Source of the DNA: Coix lacryma-jobi var. lacryma-jobi
Taxonomy: Eukaryota; Streptophyta; Magnoliopsida; Poales; Poaceae
Direction of reading: 5' to 3'
DNA length: 64,000 nucleotides
Assembly (NCBI GenBank): GCA_009763385.1
Contig: CM019827.1
Span: 93,160,177 to 93,224,176 of the forward strand
Shown: in pieces, positions 1-12,465 of the stretch
Layout: the number at the start of each line of letters is the position of its first letter
How positions within the stretch are numbered: position 1 is the stretch's first letter
Program-made: the position numbers and the translations under genes
The notes under the pieces: model-generated
The model's database searches: none
What the model was told of the DNA's origin: nothing
Seen by the model: only the letters and a program-made list of their open reading frames with translations

Positions 1-1204
1 ATAGCAAGATCTCTCGGTAATATTTGGATAATTGTCGCCGCTGTGTAGAAGATACGGACATGGAGCTGGATCCAAATGAAAGTAGACTTGTTAAGCTTTC
101 CATCAAGTCCTGAACCATCCAAATCCGAGTCCGTATGAAGTCGTGGTGACCGTAACAAGTTGGGACTTTTTCTGCAGTCCGAATTCAACTTCCAAAACGT
201 GTTGGACTTGGACTCTTTCCTTTCTTGTGCCAAAACTGACGTGGTGACTTTGTGGAGAACGTTAAGAACACTTGGACTTGGTCCCCAATCAACTTCATTG
301 ATCTTCCAAGCTTTCTTATGCAATCAAACCTTCCCTTGATCCAGCTGCATGTAATTCTGAAAATGACAATACACATTTTTATGGTGCAGCACCCATTCAT
401 CAAATGTATCAATAATAAGTCTCATATAGAATGGTTGCACCTTTGGTTTAGAAGTTGATAAGATACTCATATATGAATCAGTGATGTCCTCATCAGTTCC
501 GAAGTCGAACAGAAATCCAATTGACATCACCGTCTTTAGAAGCCTCCATGCACCATTTATTGATTGCAAACATTTGCGTACCAAGTACATGTAAGTGATT
601 GGGGTTCATTAGACTCCTACCCGGTGCAAAATTTCTCCTCCATTCATCAACTACTTCTGCTCGTGGAAACTCCAGTCCAGTAGCAATATTTTCAATCGTG
701 TTGTATGGGAGACCGTTGTCAATGAAAAAAAATTCAATTGAGTCCATCTCAGACAAAGTGGTCTCTCCAGATTTCCGCTGTACTCTGCCAATGTTTGAAC
801 CTTACAGATTTTCCAGAAATAACGGGGACAAAGGTCTTGATGTTTCCCCGAGCTGTGGAACACCCTTTGCCACTTTCTTCTTGCTGGATTGTTGTTCTTT
901 TGCAGACTTCATTAGAGAGCGTTCGTAATCTGATTTTCGCGGAGCCTTTCGGGCTTCACGCATCTTGATACCATGTTGGTCCACCCTTTTCCTTAACTCC
1001 TATGGGTTTAATAAGAGGTAAGGCTTCTCCGGGTTTCTCTTCGCTTTAGCAGTGACCTTACATTCCTCTAAAAAATTTCGCACATCTTTTTTCACCGAAA
1101 TTTCTAACTCCTCATCAGTCTTTTCATAAGCTAATTTCTCCTGGGCTTTTTTTCCTGATGCAGGAGCCTTCTTTTTTTTGGAGGTGGGGCCTTCGGTTCT
1201 GTGG

Positions 1205-1410
1205 CGGCGGACCGCTTCTTAGGGCCGCGCGGTGGAGGAGGGGGTGTTGGAGCCCGCTGTGGAGGAGATGGGCCGGTGGCGGTGTTGGAGCCCGCGGTGG
1301 AGGTTATGGCGTTAGAGCCCGCGGTGGAGGAGATGGTGGGGCTGGTCGCGGTGTTGGAGCCCGCGGTGGAGGTTGTGGCGTTGGAGCCCGCTGTGGAGAT
1401 CTTTGTGCAG
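1205..1410 (-). repeat. Coding minisatellite, proline-rich linker
   Basis: A GC-rich unit containing TTGGAGCCCGC(G/T)GTGGAGG recurs about five times. Read on the minus strand it gives PPPRAPTP-type repeats in the second CACTA ORF. Such Pro-rich linkers are common between the N-terminal and Ulp1 parts of these proteins. Copies differ by small substitutions, so the array is not freshly expanded. Confidence 0.6.
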
Positions 1411-3176
1411 GAGATGGGGTTGAAGCCGTGTCCTCCAACACATCGTCACCGCCCGCAGCACTATGATGCACTGGGGAATGATGAACTGGACTGTAGTTCC
1501 TGCTACACAAAACAACGAATGATGTGAGCATCCAATTAATATATACATATAGGAAGTTAGTGTAATAAAAATTATTTCTCGTTCACGCCCACTACCTATG
1601 GTGAGGATCTTGATCAGTAGGAGGAGGTTGCGGCGGTGACACTCCAGGAATAATAATGAAGCGCTTGCGCCAGCAAATAAATGTCTTCTCCGCTTCACCT
1701 AAAGTCTTCTCCCCATTTACCCCTTCGATTTCCAGTGCCACGCTGCCACAACCTATCTCAACCCTATCCACCGATACGCTAGAGTATCCGGCTGGCACTG
1801 GTTGACCATGGATTCTTGGTGTTCTTGTGCGGTCGATAGGGTTTACAACACCGACACCACCTTTTTTGTGGCATTTTCCATCTGGAATGTGCAGCTCACA
1901 AGTAAGTAGTAAAAGGTTCTTTAACGTCATCCACGGGGAAGCGTAGCTTGGAGTTCTTGAATGGTTGGTACTTCCGTGGAGGCGCAACTGCTTTTCATTT
2001 GACCTGGGGGGCTAATGTTCGCTTGAGGCTGTTGTGATGATGTACCTTGCCCACTCGTCATTTGACTAACTGTCGCTTGCACTTGCCTTTTGATTTTCTC
2101 CTGCATCCATTCTTCATGAGATTTGTCACGCTCTTGTGTTTGAAGAACATACTCCTCCAACTTGTAGATCCGCTCTGCCTCCTCGTCCTTCTTTCTCTGG
2201 CGACTTCTGTAACTTTCTCAATCCGCTTCGAAGGAATGCAGCCACAAAAAAGCCCAAAATGGCCCCAAGCCTCTCGTACGCCCACCGTGCTCAGGATTCT
2301 CCAGCGCGTACGTGAGTTCATCCTTCTCTCTGTTGGGCTTGAACTCGCCAGCCAACACCGCACTTCGTGCTTGAACTAGCCCCTGTGCTGCTCTTGAAAT
2401 TTCCGGGCCCCAATCAAGCTCCCTGTCATTAGGGTTTATGGTTCCCCCATGAGCGTAGAACCAATTCCTGGACCGTTCACTCCTTTTTCTTCTTATTGTC
2501 TCCGGGACTATCCCCTGCCAAGCATCTCCTGTTCCTGTCTCTCCCACTTTGGAAGGGCAGTCTTATAGCCACCTGATTCTAAATGATGGTGGTATTTCTT
2601 CTGAGCTGCATTCTGTTTGTTTACTCTGATACGAGCCTCGCTCTCTTGTGGTCTTTTGTACTGTACAAATTCATCTCGATCGGCCCTTAACTTGACATAC
2701 GTCTTAGAGTTGAAATCTGGCGTCTCGTTCTTCAACACAAAGTTGTGGTACAATTTCTTCTTCTAGTCTTAAAAAAGTGTGGCCATCTTCTTCATTGTCC
2801 ACTCCCGAATTCGTCTCTTCAACTCCTCATCGTTTGTGTCGAACGAGAAATGCTCTTCGATGTCTTCCCAGACTAGCTGCTAGTCATGATTGGAGACATA
2901 ATTGATCTCGGGAGCACTTCGCCTCTCTTTCCATTCACGGTCACTTATCGGAATCCGATCTCTCACAAGGAACCCATAGTGAAAGCCATATTTCTGTGCA
3001 TGGGGTTCTAGTGGTTGGCCTGTAGCCATATCGAATTCGAAGATTACATGACGGCCCTTCAACGGCCTCTTCGACCCTCGTTTTGGTCTGCTCTGCCCCG
3101 TCGCAGACGTCGATCCAGAGGGCTACATATAGGTAAAGACACAAAGATGAAACCCTAATACAAGTTGAAATAAAAC

Positions 3177-6100
3177 TGTCACACCCTAAAATTTCTGATT
3201 TTGGGTTGTGAGTAGAAAACACTAAAAAAATAAATAATTTTAATATTTGTATAAAATTGATCAAGTTTAGCTGGAGTTAGCGCCACTTTAGATGAAGTAA
3301 ATCAAGAATTTTTAATTTTTTCTAAACTAATTTGATGGGTTATGTTTAATGTGATGGTTGATTGTTGTTTGACCTTGTGTTGTGAGTCGGTAGACTTTTA
3401 AAATGCGTTCGGTAGGTCATCTATCTTTACCCGATCTGTTTCTGTCTTCTTTCGAAAATCAAATTTATCATTTCCATCTCTATCTTTTTGTTGGATTTTT
3501 TCAAAATTCTTTTTCTTATGTCTCAAATCACTTCTTTAAGACCATCATCCATCATCATATCGCTACAAACTTCTCGGTTGTTTTTCTGGCCTTTTCCGGA
3601 ACAGTTTCCGATCTTTCTGCAAGCATAATCTAATTTTTAGATGCTCTAAAAATATCTTTTCATGAGCTCCAAATACTTTATTTGGGTTCATTATATTTCA
3701 AAGTGTCTCTGAAAATTTTCCTAAAATTTTCGGAGCCATCGGAGTATTTTTCGTGACTTAAATAACAATTCTGGACTTTTCTGGAATTATTTTAATCCCG
3801 AAATTAATTAATTCCGAAATTAATAAAATATCCCGTTTTTCAAATTTATGTACACCCTACCTATATATACATGCCGGCGTTCGTCTCGTCCTAAGGATTC
3901 CAAAAGTACGGCCCGTTTCGCGAGCCGCCACTCCTACCATTCCAGATCTAAAGCCGAAGTTTCGATCTCCTTTGCTCCGACGAACTTCCGGCGAACATTC
4001 GGCGGACGTTTCCGCCCATCTCCAGCGTCCCCGACGAATTCCGAGACCATCGCGATCACGAGGTAGTCCTCTTCGTTCTCTACGCCGTGGTGTCTTCATT
4101 TTTACAAATCCATCCCCGGTTGACCACACCCGTTTCTCCCTTCTCTTTTCCGGTCACATCTCCGGCGAACCTGATGGCTGACCTCTTCCTGTTGATGCTC
4201 TCCGGCCACCCGTTTCCCCTGCAGCCGAGGCCGCCCGAGGCCCCACGCCATCCTGTGCCAGGCAGCGAGCAGCACTGCTGTGCAGAGCCAATCGTTGGCC
4301 ACCGCAGGAGTGTGCAGCCCTGCTGTGGAGGGCGGCCGTCGGCCACCGCAGCCCTGGCCAGGCGCCCCGCGTGCGGCCGCCGGCTCCTGCGCGCAGCCAT
4401 GTACTGCTGCCGGCTGACAAGAGGTCAGGGCCGAGTGCCTCCTTCCCTCCCATGATGCAGCAGCCCTACGCCATGGCCAGCTTCCTGTCCAGATGAAGGC
4501 AACGATCAAGGTAGAAGATAATCTTATTTACAGATCTGCCACTGCTCATTAATCTTTCGTCGTTTGATCATCTAATCTCTGTTTTAGTCCGTTCCAGTTG
4601 CGTTAGTTTCGTGTCGACGTGTTCTACGCAGTAGTGTTAACGCTTCTTAAGTCACATGTTTTTCCATATAAAGTTAAATATTAAATTGATTAATAAACCT
4701 ACAACCGATTTATAATTAAAATCAATGTACGTTTTATACTTCGATATTTTATACACAAATGTTAATATGATTAATCACTAATATAAATATGCTTTTAATT
4801 TATAATTTGATTAGGCTAACCGTTGTCATATAAAATACGTTTAGATACTCTCACATGTTTTTATTTTCTTTTACTATAAAGTTTAACTTGATTAAATTAT
4901 ATGACAATATTTGTAAATAAAATATGATTAGTCTAACCCGACTTTATAATTAAAATATGCTTTGTCTAATCTGAATTAATATTTTATTATGATCTTATTA
5001 AATTAAAATAAAGCAAGTCAGTAGTTTTTCCTTTTATAATATAAAACTCCCGGTAGACGTGTCTTTTAGCGATAGCTTTGTTTTCTGCGCCTCTTGCGTT
5101 CCCGCGACCGTAGTCGCGAGCTCTCTTTTACTACGTTGTTTTGTCTCATGTTACGTTGTTCTTAGTTCTTTATTGTTTGCTTGTATGTTGCCTATGTGTG
5201 ATGCTTGCTACAAGTAGACGACGACCGGTTATGCGTGCTGAAGATCAGAAGTTGATGACCCAGAACTGAAGATGTGAGAATTGGTCAAGTGTAACAGGCA
5301 AGTATAACGTGTGATCATCCTTGTTGCCTATTCATTTAAAATTCACTATTCATATGCATGTGTCTAATATGCAAACCATAGGTTTTATTAGTTGATTCAA
5401 CTTTATACCTTGTTACCGTGGGATATGTGCATATGGGTAGATCTGCTAGTGCTTAACTCCAACTTAAATGAACAAACGATATGACTAATAATATGTGCAA
5501 CACATACTGATAACTTGTTTCCATACAGTACAACCGTGAGGGCTACATGGCTCTGGTTTTTGTTGGTTCGAGGACCTCTCCTCGCTTGATGGTGGTTACC
5601 CGAAAGGGCACAAAAGGGGCTTGTCGAGACGGATATAGGACAGCCTCTGATCTCATGTGTATAGCCGAGAGGGAATGTGCCATCGGAAAGAGGGTTCCAA
5701 TGTCTGCTTGCCGATTAGAAACCTAGTGGCCACTATCTTGTTAGGGGAACTTCGAAAGACTTCATAGTGTACCCTGCCGCACTTCCTTGTAAGAGGTGAT
5801 ATGGGCTTTGCAACCCCTGGAACATGGGGATCACGGCTCACGGGTAAAGTTGTACAAACTCTACAGAGTATTAAAACTGTTATATCAGCCGTGCTCACGG
5901 TCACGAGCGACCCGGAAAACTCACAGGCTAATAACTTTAACGAAATTTACTTTATGTTCACGTTACTGTTAATTGGTTAATCTTTGATGTGATTGCTCAT
6001 AATATTATTCATGTGGTTTGAATGGGATGTAAGCACAACTTGATAACTATCTAATGCTAAAATATTGACTCAACTAAAAGTGCTAACCGCAGTAAAACCG

Positions 6101-6476
6101 TGTCTAGCCTTTTGAGATCATAACCCATGTTGTATTTGCTGAGTACGACATGTGCTCACCCTTGCTATTCCCCCCACACCTCAGTCTCCATCAGAGTCGC
6201 GCAGCAGAAGCGTGGTGAAGATGTCGAGGAGTTTTCAAAAGACTAATGGAAGTGCTAGGCGTATGTTACCCCCAATCAGCTGTCCCTGTGAAGAATGGAG
6301 TCTGAAGAGAAGTTTAGTTTTCGTTCCGCTTAACTTTGATGTAAGTGTTAATTATAAGTGTGTTTTGTTATATATAACACTATTTTTGATATCTTTTCCT
6401 TCTGTGGTTGTATGTATGGACTTTCTGGGCACACATATGGCGTATTTGATTTTGTTCTTTAAAACCGGGTGTTACA
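3177..6476 (+). mobile_element. Solo LTR, 3300 bp, probable Ty3/gypsy Tekay/RIRE3-like chromovirus
   Basis: The block starts TGTCACACCC and ends GGGTGTTACA, and is flanked on both sides by AAAAC (3172-3176 and 6477-6481), a perfect 5-bp TSD. It encodes no gag or pol. Its length, its TGTCACACCC start and its internal GAGTACGACATGTGCTCACC motif match the long LTRs of Tekay/Del-type grass chromoviruses as I know them, but the family assignment is inference. It sits in the intron of the second CACTA ORF. A solo LTR arises by recombination between the two LTRs of a full element. The TATA box at 3861 suggests plus orientation. Confidence 0.88.
3861..3870 (+). promoter_or_regulatory. TATA box of the solo LTR
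   Basis: CTATATATAC lies 684 bp into the LTR and is followed by a GC-richer stretch, as expected for a U3/R boundary. It is the best TATA candidate in either orientation of this LTR and implies transcription to the right. Confidence 0.5.
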
Positions 6477-6795
6477 AAAACCTAATCAAGTAATAAAGTA
6501 AATGTAAACCCTAACACGACATATTGTATGTATACCTCGCCTGTATTGCCTTCTTGCATCTCAACTTGTTGTTCAGGGGATTTCATCATGCATGGTCATC
6601 TCTTCGTAATTCAATAAGTATTGACTCCCGTCATCGCCGTCGGCGATGATATTCATCATTTCCTCCTCCATGTTCTCATTTGGGTCGGCCATTTCTGCGA
6701 ATATTAAAATATATATACAATATGATCGAACACTTAGAGGAGCTTTATACATGTATGTATGTGAAACCAAAACCGAAACCCTAAAATAACATATA

Positions 6796-6975
6796 TTCGG
6801 GTTCTAGGGTTTCGGGGTTTAGGGTTTCGGGGTTTAGGGGTTTAGGGTTTCAGGATTTAGGGTTTCGGGGTTTAGGGGTTCGAGGTTTAGGGGTTCGGGG
6901 TTTCGGGGTTTAGGGTTTAAGGGTTTAAGGGTTTAGGGGTTTGGGGTTTAGGGTTAGGGTTTCGGGTTTTAGGTG
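6796..6975. repeat. Degenerate telomere-like repeats
   Basis: About 170 bp of imperfect tandem units close to GGTTTAGGGTTTC and GGGGTTTAGG, variants of the plant telomere unit TTTAGGG. The block lies just upstream (minus sense) of the start codon of the second CACTA ORF. It is an internal, diverged array and not a chromosome end. Confidence 0.85.
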
Positions 6976-7019
6976 ACATGTAATCGCCAACATTAAAAAT
7001 AAGATATATTCGTAAAGAG

Positions 7020-7610
7020 GCAATTCAACATTAAAAATATCATGAAGAAGCATATCTATTAAAATATTTCTAAGTGTAAATACATGTTTAAACATATCCA
7101 AGTGATTTTCTATGGCATTCCAACATGACACATGATTTTCTATAAACACATATTTCTAAGAGTAAATATATGTTTAAACATATCTAAGTGTTTTCTATGG
7201 CATTCCAACATGACACATGATTTTCTATGAACACATATTTCTAATAGTAAATACATGTTAAAACATATCTAAGTGATTTTCTATGGCATTCCAACATGAC
7301 ACATGATTTCTATGAACACATATTTTCTAAGAGTAGGTACATGTTTAAACATATCTAAGTGATTTTCTATGGCATTCAAACATGACACATGATTTTCTAT
7401 GAACACATATTTCTAAGAGTAAATCCATGTTAAACATATCTAAGTGATTTTCTATGGCATTCCAACATGACACATGATTTTCTATGAACACATATTTCTA
7501 AGAGTAAATCCATGTTTAAACATATCTAAGTGATTTTCTATGGCATTCCAACATGAAACATGATTTTCTATGAACACATATTTCTAAGAGTAAATACATG
7601 TTTAAACATA
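7020..7610. repeat. 86-bp tandem repeat, about seven copies
   Basis: The phrase TTTTCTATGGCATTCCAACA recurs near 7111, 7196, 7282, 7368, 7453 and 7539, giving periods of 85-86 bp. Units also share CACATGATTTTCTATGAACA and ATACATGTTTAAACATATC. Copies are very similar, so the expansion is fairly recent. It lies in the 5' region of the second CACTA ORF. Confidence 0.9.
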
Positions 7611-8275
7611 TCCTTGTCACATGATTTACACACCGTGGACGAGAACGACGGCGGACGACAGCGAGGATGACGACGGTGCGGATGACAGTGGATGACGGAC
7701 GAGGTCAGTGGAGCGGTCACCAGGATTACAGGTCGACGCAACCTGTCACTTTTTATCTACATGTGTAAACATATATTTGTCCGGTAAAAAAAAACATATA
7801 TATGATTTTCCTTTTTCTATAAATATATCTATTCATATTCATTATCTGTATATATCTATTTCTATAAAAAAAGAAATGAAAAAGTTAAATAAAAATAATA
7901 TATAGAGAAAAAGAAAAAAATATGATATATATATAGAAAAAGATGAATATATATATATATATTAGAGAATGAAATGATTATATATATATAAATATATATA
8001 TTTATATTCATTATATGATATATTCATATATATATCATATATATGATATATCATTTATCTATTATATTTCACTGTCTTTTATATATATTATTATTATTTT
8101 CTAAATATATCAATTTTTTCCACTAATTATCTATCTAATATAATATTTCATATTTTACTATTACTATTATTTTCTATTACTTTTTTTATGACTCATTTCT
8201 TTTCTTTACACACGTTAAACACAATAACGTAGACACCACCACACACTGCCCCACACACGACCACAACTGCACGAC
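7611..8275. repeat. Non-coding stretch with TA-rich low complexity
   Basis: A short GC-leaning piece (7630-7740, rich in GACGACGG-like triplets) is followed by AT-rich sequence with TATATATA runs from about 7780 to 8110. No coding signal is seen. It lies between the 86-bp array and the GC-rich leader. Confidence 0.7.
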
Positions 8276-8609
8276 TCACACACAGCCACACACTGACACA
8301 CTGGCGGAAGGCCGACGTGCGGCGACGGAGTCGAGCGGCACTAGCGGGCTCACGAGACGGCGGGGACGGGGCACGGACGGCGAGGCGAGGAAGGCGGCAA
8401 GGCTCGACGGCGCGGAACGTAACGCGAGGGCAGGACGACGGAGAGGGTGACGAGAGGCGAGGTGGGCGCAGGGAGGCGCGGAGGTCGAAACGGCGTGTAC
8501 ACGGCGGGCCGGGGGAGCGGCGAGGACGACGACGATGGCAGGCAGAGGGCGGTGCGGACGGAGGCGGCGACGCAACTGACGTCGATCTGGGGAAGATTGG
8601 AGGGCGCTG
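8276..8609 (-). other. GC-rich 5' leader upstream of the second CACTA ORF
   Basis: About 330 bp of CG-rich sequence follows, in minus sense, directly after a TATA box at 8613-8620. It has open frames on both strands because of base composition, but no recognisable protein. It is best read as transcribed leader of the second CACTA ORF. Confidence 0.5.
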
Positions 8610-8825
8610 TGCCCTATATACCCGGAGGACCTTTAGTCCCAGGCCGTCTTACGCACCGGGACTAAAGGGTCTTTAGTCCCGGTGCGTAAGACGGCCCGGG
8701 AGACGACCCGGGACTAAAGGTTTGGACCTTTAGTCCCGGACGGGCTTACGCACCGGGACTAAAGGGGTGTTTAGTCTCGGTTGGTGCCACCGCCCGAGAC
8801 TAAAGGGTCCTTTCCCGCCACAGTT
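8610..8825 (-). promoter_or_regulatory. Internal block of CACTA subterminal-type repeats with TATA box
   Basis: At least seven inverted copies of CTTTAGTCCCGG / CCGGGACTAAAGG are packed into about 200 bp, including long hairpins around GGTGCGTAAGACGG. On the minus strand they are followed at once by GGGTATATAGGGC (near 8620) and the GC-rich leader. In En/Spm elements such motifs are the binding sites for the element-encoded TNPA protein near the ends and promoter. No CACTA terminus is seen on its right side. Confidence 0.7.
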
Positions 8826-9470
8826 TTGGGTTTTCAGTATTTTGAGTTTTGTATTAAGTTTTTACTATATAAATATGTTGTAATTCTTGTTAATTACATA
8901 GTAAATTGAACATTATGCATAAAATTAATTAAAAATAACAGTTATATTTTCTTTGACCTTATTGTATAGTAGAAAATTTTGTAGCATAAATTCTTTTCTT
9001 TTTTTATAATAACGAATATAAATATAAATAACCATTCATATTTGGTTAATGCAAAAATATAATGTTAAATTTAAATTAAAAAAATTGTTGGCTTTCAATA
9101 GAAAATTTATTTTCATATTATTTGGACGTTAATCTTTTGTTTATAACCTAAAAAAATCATTGCCCAATTTCGTTGTACTCGACAGATGCAGTAGTTTTAG
9201 ATTTTTAAATTTAGTTTCCTTTTTGAATATATTTTAAATCTTTCTAATTTAACAGAAAATTAAATATTTGATATACTTTCTTTTAAAAAAATTAAATTAG
9301 TTTTAGATTTTTAAATTTAGTTTTCTTTTAAAATATACTTTTTCTTCTTATATGTATTTTGATGATTCACATCTAGAGGAGCACATAAATCAATGATCAC
9401 TACTAAATATATATATAAATCCATTATCAAATAAATAAAGTCTTAATTAATTAATTATTACATAATATCT
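8826..9470. other. AT-rich non-coding region
   Basis: About 650 bp of AT-rich sequence lies between the stop codon of TNP2 (9471) and the internal subterminal block. It contains homopolymer A/T runs and no coding signal. It is likely the 3' flank of the transposase gene. Confidence 0.6.
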
Positions 9471-12460
9471 TTACAACCCACTATTAGCGGGTATAACTGT
9501 GAACCTCCTCTTGACATATGTGCCTTGGTTATGATCATTCCTTAACCATGGAGTTTCCTCATTGTTTAACAAAATGCTTGGGTCTTTGTTCACTTTGAAT
9601 GATGGAATTCGGTCATCCCTTTCGTAATCACCTGACATATCTGACTTGTCCTCAATTCTGACAATGTTTCTTTTCCCTAAAAGAACTATGTGGCGCTTTG
9701 GCTCGTTGACGATCGGTTGTTATCATTTTTTCCTCTTTTTTGGTTTTGTAGACATGTCTTTCATAGAAACCTGACTCACATCCGCGGCAAGGACAAATGG
9801 TTCATCTTTGTACCCAATATTGTTGAGGTCCACTAATGTCATCCCATACTCCTTGTCGACTGTTACCCCACCTCGGTACCGTCATCTTGACCCATTACAC
9901 CGGAACAAAGGGACTTTAAATTAGGTGCGTAGTCTAGTTCCCATATGTCATGTATGCGGCCATAATATGTTTGTTTGTTCCCATTTGGATCCGTGGCATC
10001 CACGCGTACACCACTATTTTAGTTGGTGCTCCTTTTGTCCTGGGCTACTGTGTAAAATGTATTCCCATTGATCTCGTACCCTTTGTACGTGCTGATATGC
10101 CACGATGGTTGTCTGGCCAACAAATAAAGCTGCTCATCTATGTTGTCATCACCCTGACATTGTTTTCGCAACCAATTGCCGAAGGTTTGCATGTGCTGAC
10201 GTGTAATCCAAGATTCACTCTTCCGGGCCACTCGGATCGAAGGAAATCCTTATGTACCTCGATATATGGATCGACCAATGAGGAGTTCTGTAGAACTGTG
10301 TAGTGTGCTTTATCGAAGTAATCGTCTCCTGTACTGATATATGTTTTCTTCCCTAGTGTTCCCTTGCCACTGAGTCTGCCCTCGTGTCACGATTTAGGAA
10401 CGCCAATCGGGTCAAGTTCTGGAATGAAGTCCACACAAAACTCTATGACCTCCTTTGCTCCGTAGCCCTGAGCGATGCTTCCTTCAGGCCGAGAACGGTT
10501 ATGAACATATTTTTTCAGGACACTCATGAACCTCTCGAATGGGAACATGGTGTGTAGGAACACAGGACCGAGAATAATGATCTCCTTGACCAGGTGAACT
10601 AGGAGGTGTGTCATGATATCAAAGAAGGATGGAGGAACACCAACTCAAAGCTGACGAGACATTGAACGACATCATTATGCAAAGTAGAAAGTTCCTCTGG
10701 ATGATTGCCTTCTGTGAAATGGAATTGAGGAATGCACATAGCTTCACGGTGGCTAGACGTACATGTGGAGGTAGAATTCCTCTTAGAGCAACAGGAAGCA
10801 ATTGGGTCATAAGCACATGACAGTCATGGGACTTCAAGTTTTTGGAACTTCTTCTCTGGCACATTAATTATTCTCTTTATATTGGAGGAGAATCTAGATG
10901 GGACCTTTATGCTGTTAAGGCATTCAAACATGCTTTCCTTTTCTTCTCTGCTAAGAGTGTAGCTAGCAGGGCTTAAGTACTGGCGCCCGCCATCTGTCTT
11001 CTCCGGATGCAAGTTGTCTCGTTCTTTCATGCGCTGCAAGTCCTGTCGTGCTTCAAGTGAATCCTTAGGATTTCTGTAGACACCCATGAATCCAAGCAGG
11101 TTCACACAAAGGTTCTTTGTCAGGTGCATCACGTCGATGGCATGGCAGACCTCTAGGACATGCCAGTAGGGTAGCTCCCAGAATATGGACTTCTTCTTCC
11201 ACATGGGTGCGTGTCCCAAGGCGTCTTTGGGAACAGGTTCGCTGCCCCGTCCCTTTCCAAATACTACTTTCGTATCCTTCACCATTTCGAGTATATCATC
11301 TCCGGTTCGGTTATGAGGCTGGGTTTGGTGGTCTGCCTTACCTTTAAAATATTTGCCTTTCTTTCTTACTGGGTGGCCCATGGGAAGAAACTGACGGTGC
11401 CCAACATACACGACCTTCCGACACTTTTTCAAAAAAAAACTATCAAGGTCTTCGAAACAGTGTGTGCATGCATTATATCCCTTGTTTGTCTGGCCTGAAA
11501 GATTACTTAGAGCCGGCCAATCATTGATTATTACGAACAATAATGCTCGCAGGTCAAAGTGTTCCTGTTTGTACTCATCCCACACGCGTATGCCTGGTTT
11601 GCTCCATAGAAGTAGAAGTTCCTCAACTAATGGCCTCAGGTAGACATCGATGTCGTTGCCAGGTTGCTTCGGCCCTTGGATGAGCAACGACATCATAATG
11701 AACTTCCGCTTCATGCATAACCACAGAGGAAGGTTGTAGATACATAGAGTAACTGGCCAAGTGCTATGACTACTGCTTTGCTCCCAAAAGGATTAAAACC
11801 ATATGTACTTAAAGCGGACCTCAAGTTTCTAGCCTCATCTGCAAACTCTGGGAATTCTCTGTCTACCGCTCTCCATTGGGATCCATCAGCTGGGTGCCTC
11901 AGCATATTGTCTACCTTACGGTCTTCTTTATGCCACCGCAACAACTTTGCATTGTCCTTATTTCTGAACAAACGTTTCAAGCGTGGTATTATAGGAGCAT
12001 ACCACATAACCTTGGCAGGGATTTTCTTCCTGCTTGGACGTTCTTCACCCTCTACGTCGCCAGGATCATCTCGCCTTATCTTATACCGTGATGCTTCACA
12101 TACTGGGCATGCATCCAAATTCTCGTATTCCTCCCCATGGTACAGGATGCAGTCATTAGGACATGCGTGTATCTGCTGGATTTCTAATCCCAAAGGGCAG
12201 ACGACCTATTTTGCTTCGTACGTAGTGGTGGGCAATTCATTCGCTTTCGGAAGCATCTTTTTCATTATCTTCAATAACTGCCCAAATGCCTTGTCGGATG
12301 TACCATTCTTTGCCTTCCATTGCAGCAGTTCCAATGTAGTACCTAGCTTTTTTTGCCATCTTCAGCAGTGAGATATAACAATTTCCTATGATCCTCTAGC
12401 ATGCGCTCGAACTTGACCTTCTCCTTGTCACTTTCACATTCTCTTTGTGCATCACGAATG
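9471..12460 (-). pseudogene. TNP2-type CACTA transposase, main part, broken
   Basis: This is the catalytic portion of the TNP2 transposase, which cuts and rejoins CACTA ends. In order it shows QIHACPNDCILYHGEEYE and NLDACPVCEASRYK (12170-12090), then HSTWPV and NLPLWLCMKRKF (11770-11700). These are followed by DLRALLFVIINDWPALSNLS and GYNACTHC (11560-11460) and by VCHAIDVMHLTKNLC (about 11145-11100). Near 10825 come KSHDCHVLMTQLLPVALRGI, then a DUF4218-type block with FPFERFMSVLKKYVHNR (10530-10480), a DUF4216-like tail, and a stop at 9471. It is broken by frameshifts near 11785, 10830 and 10620-10380. Its N terminus lies beyond element E1 at 22029-22418, and the TSD GCATC marks the split. 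Confidence 0.9.
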
Positions 12461-12465
12461 GCATC

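Larger units (their letters stand above)
1..6692 (-). pseudogene. CACTA second ORF (transposase_24-like, leading into a Ulp1-type C terminus), broken and truncated by the window
   Basis: This looks like the second gene of a grass CACTA element. Exon 1 runs 6692-6536, opens with MADPNENMEEEM and ends at a GT donor. Exon 2 starts near 3122 after an AG and contains KRPLKGRHVIFEF, which is typical of these proteins. Recognisable blocks follow: a basic region (2750-2220), a Q/S/P-rich stretch, a Pro-rich repeat (1410-1205), and HVLGTQMFAINKWCMEA near 590-490, which in this family precedes the Ulp1 (C48) cysteine protease domain. The catalytic part would lie beyond the left edge. The gene is dead: there is a frameshift after residue 39 (near 6578), two stops near 2762-2770 where the family has Gln and Trp, and further frameshifts near 2220, 1590 and 870. 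The intron holds the solo LTR. Confidence 0.75.

Noticed and set aside
4087..4509. Overlapping open frames on both strands inside the solo LTR
   Set aside because: A GC-rich LTR stretch, low complexity in protein form, no domain, and LTR borders on both sides.
6796..6975. True telomere or chromosome end
   Set aside because: The units are diverged, short in total and flanked by CACTA sequence on both sides.
8317..8676. Gly/Arg-rich plus-strand frame
   Set aside because: Composition artefact of the GC-rich CACTA leader; the transcript is on the other strand.
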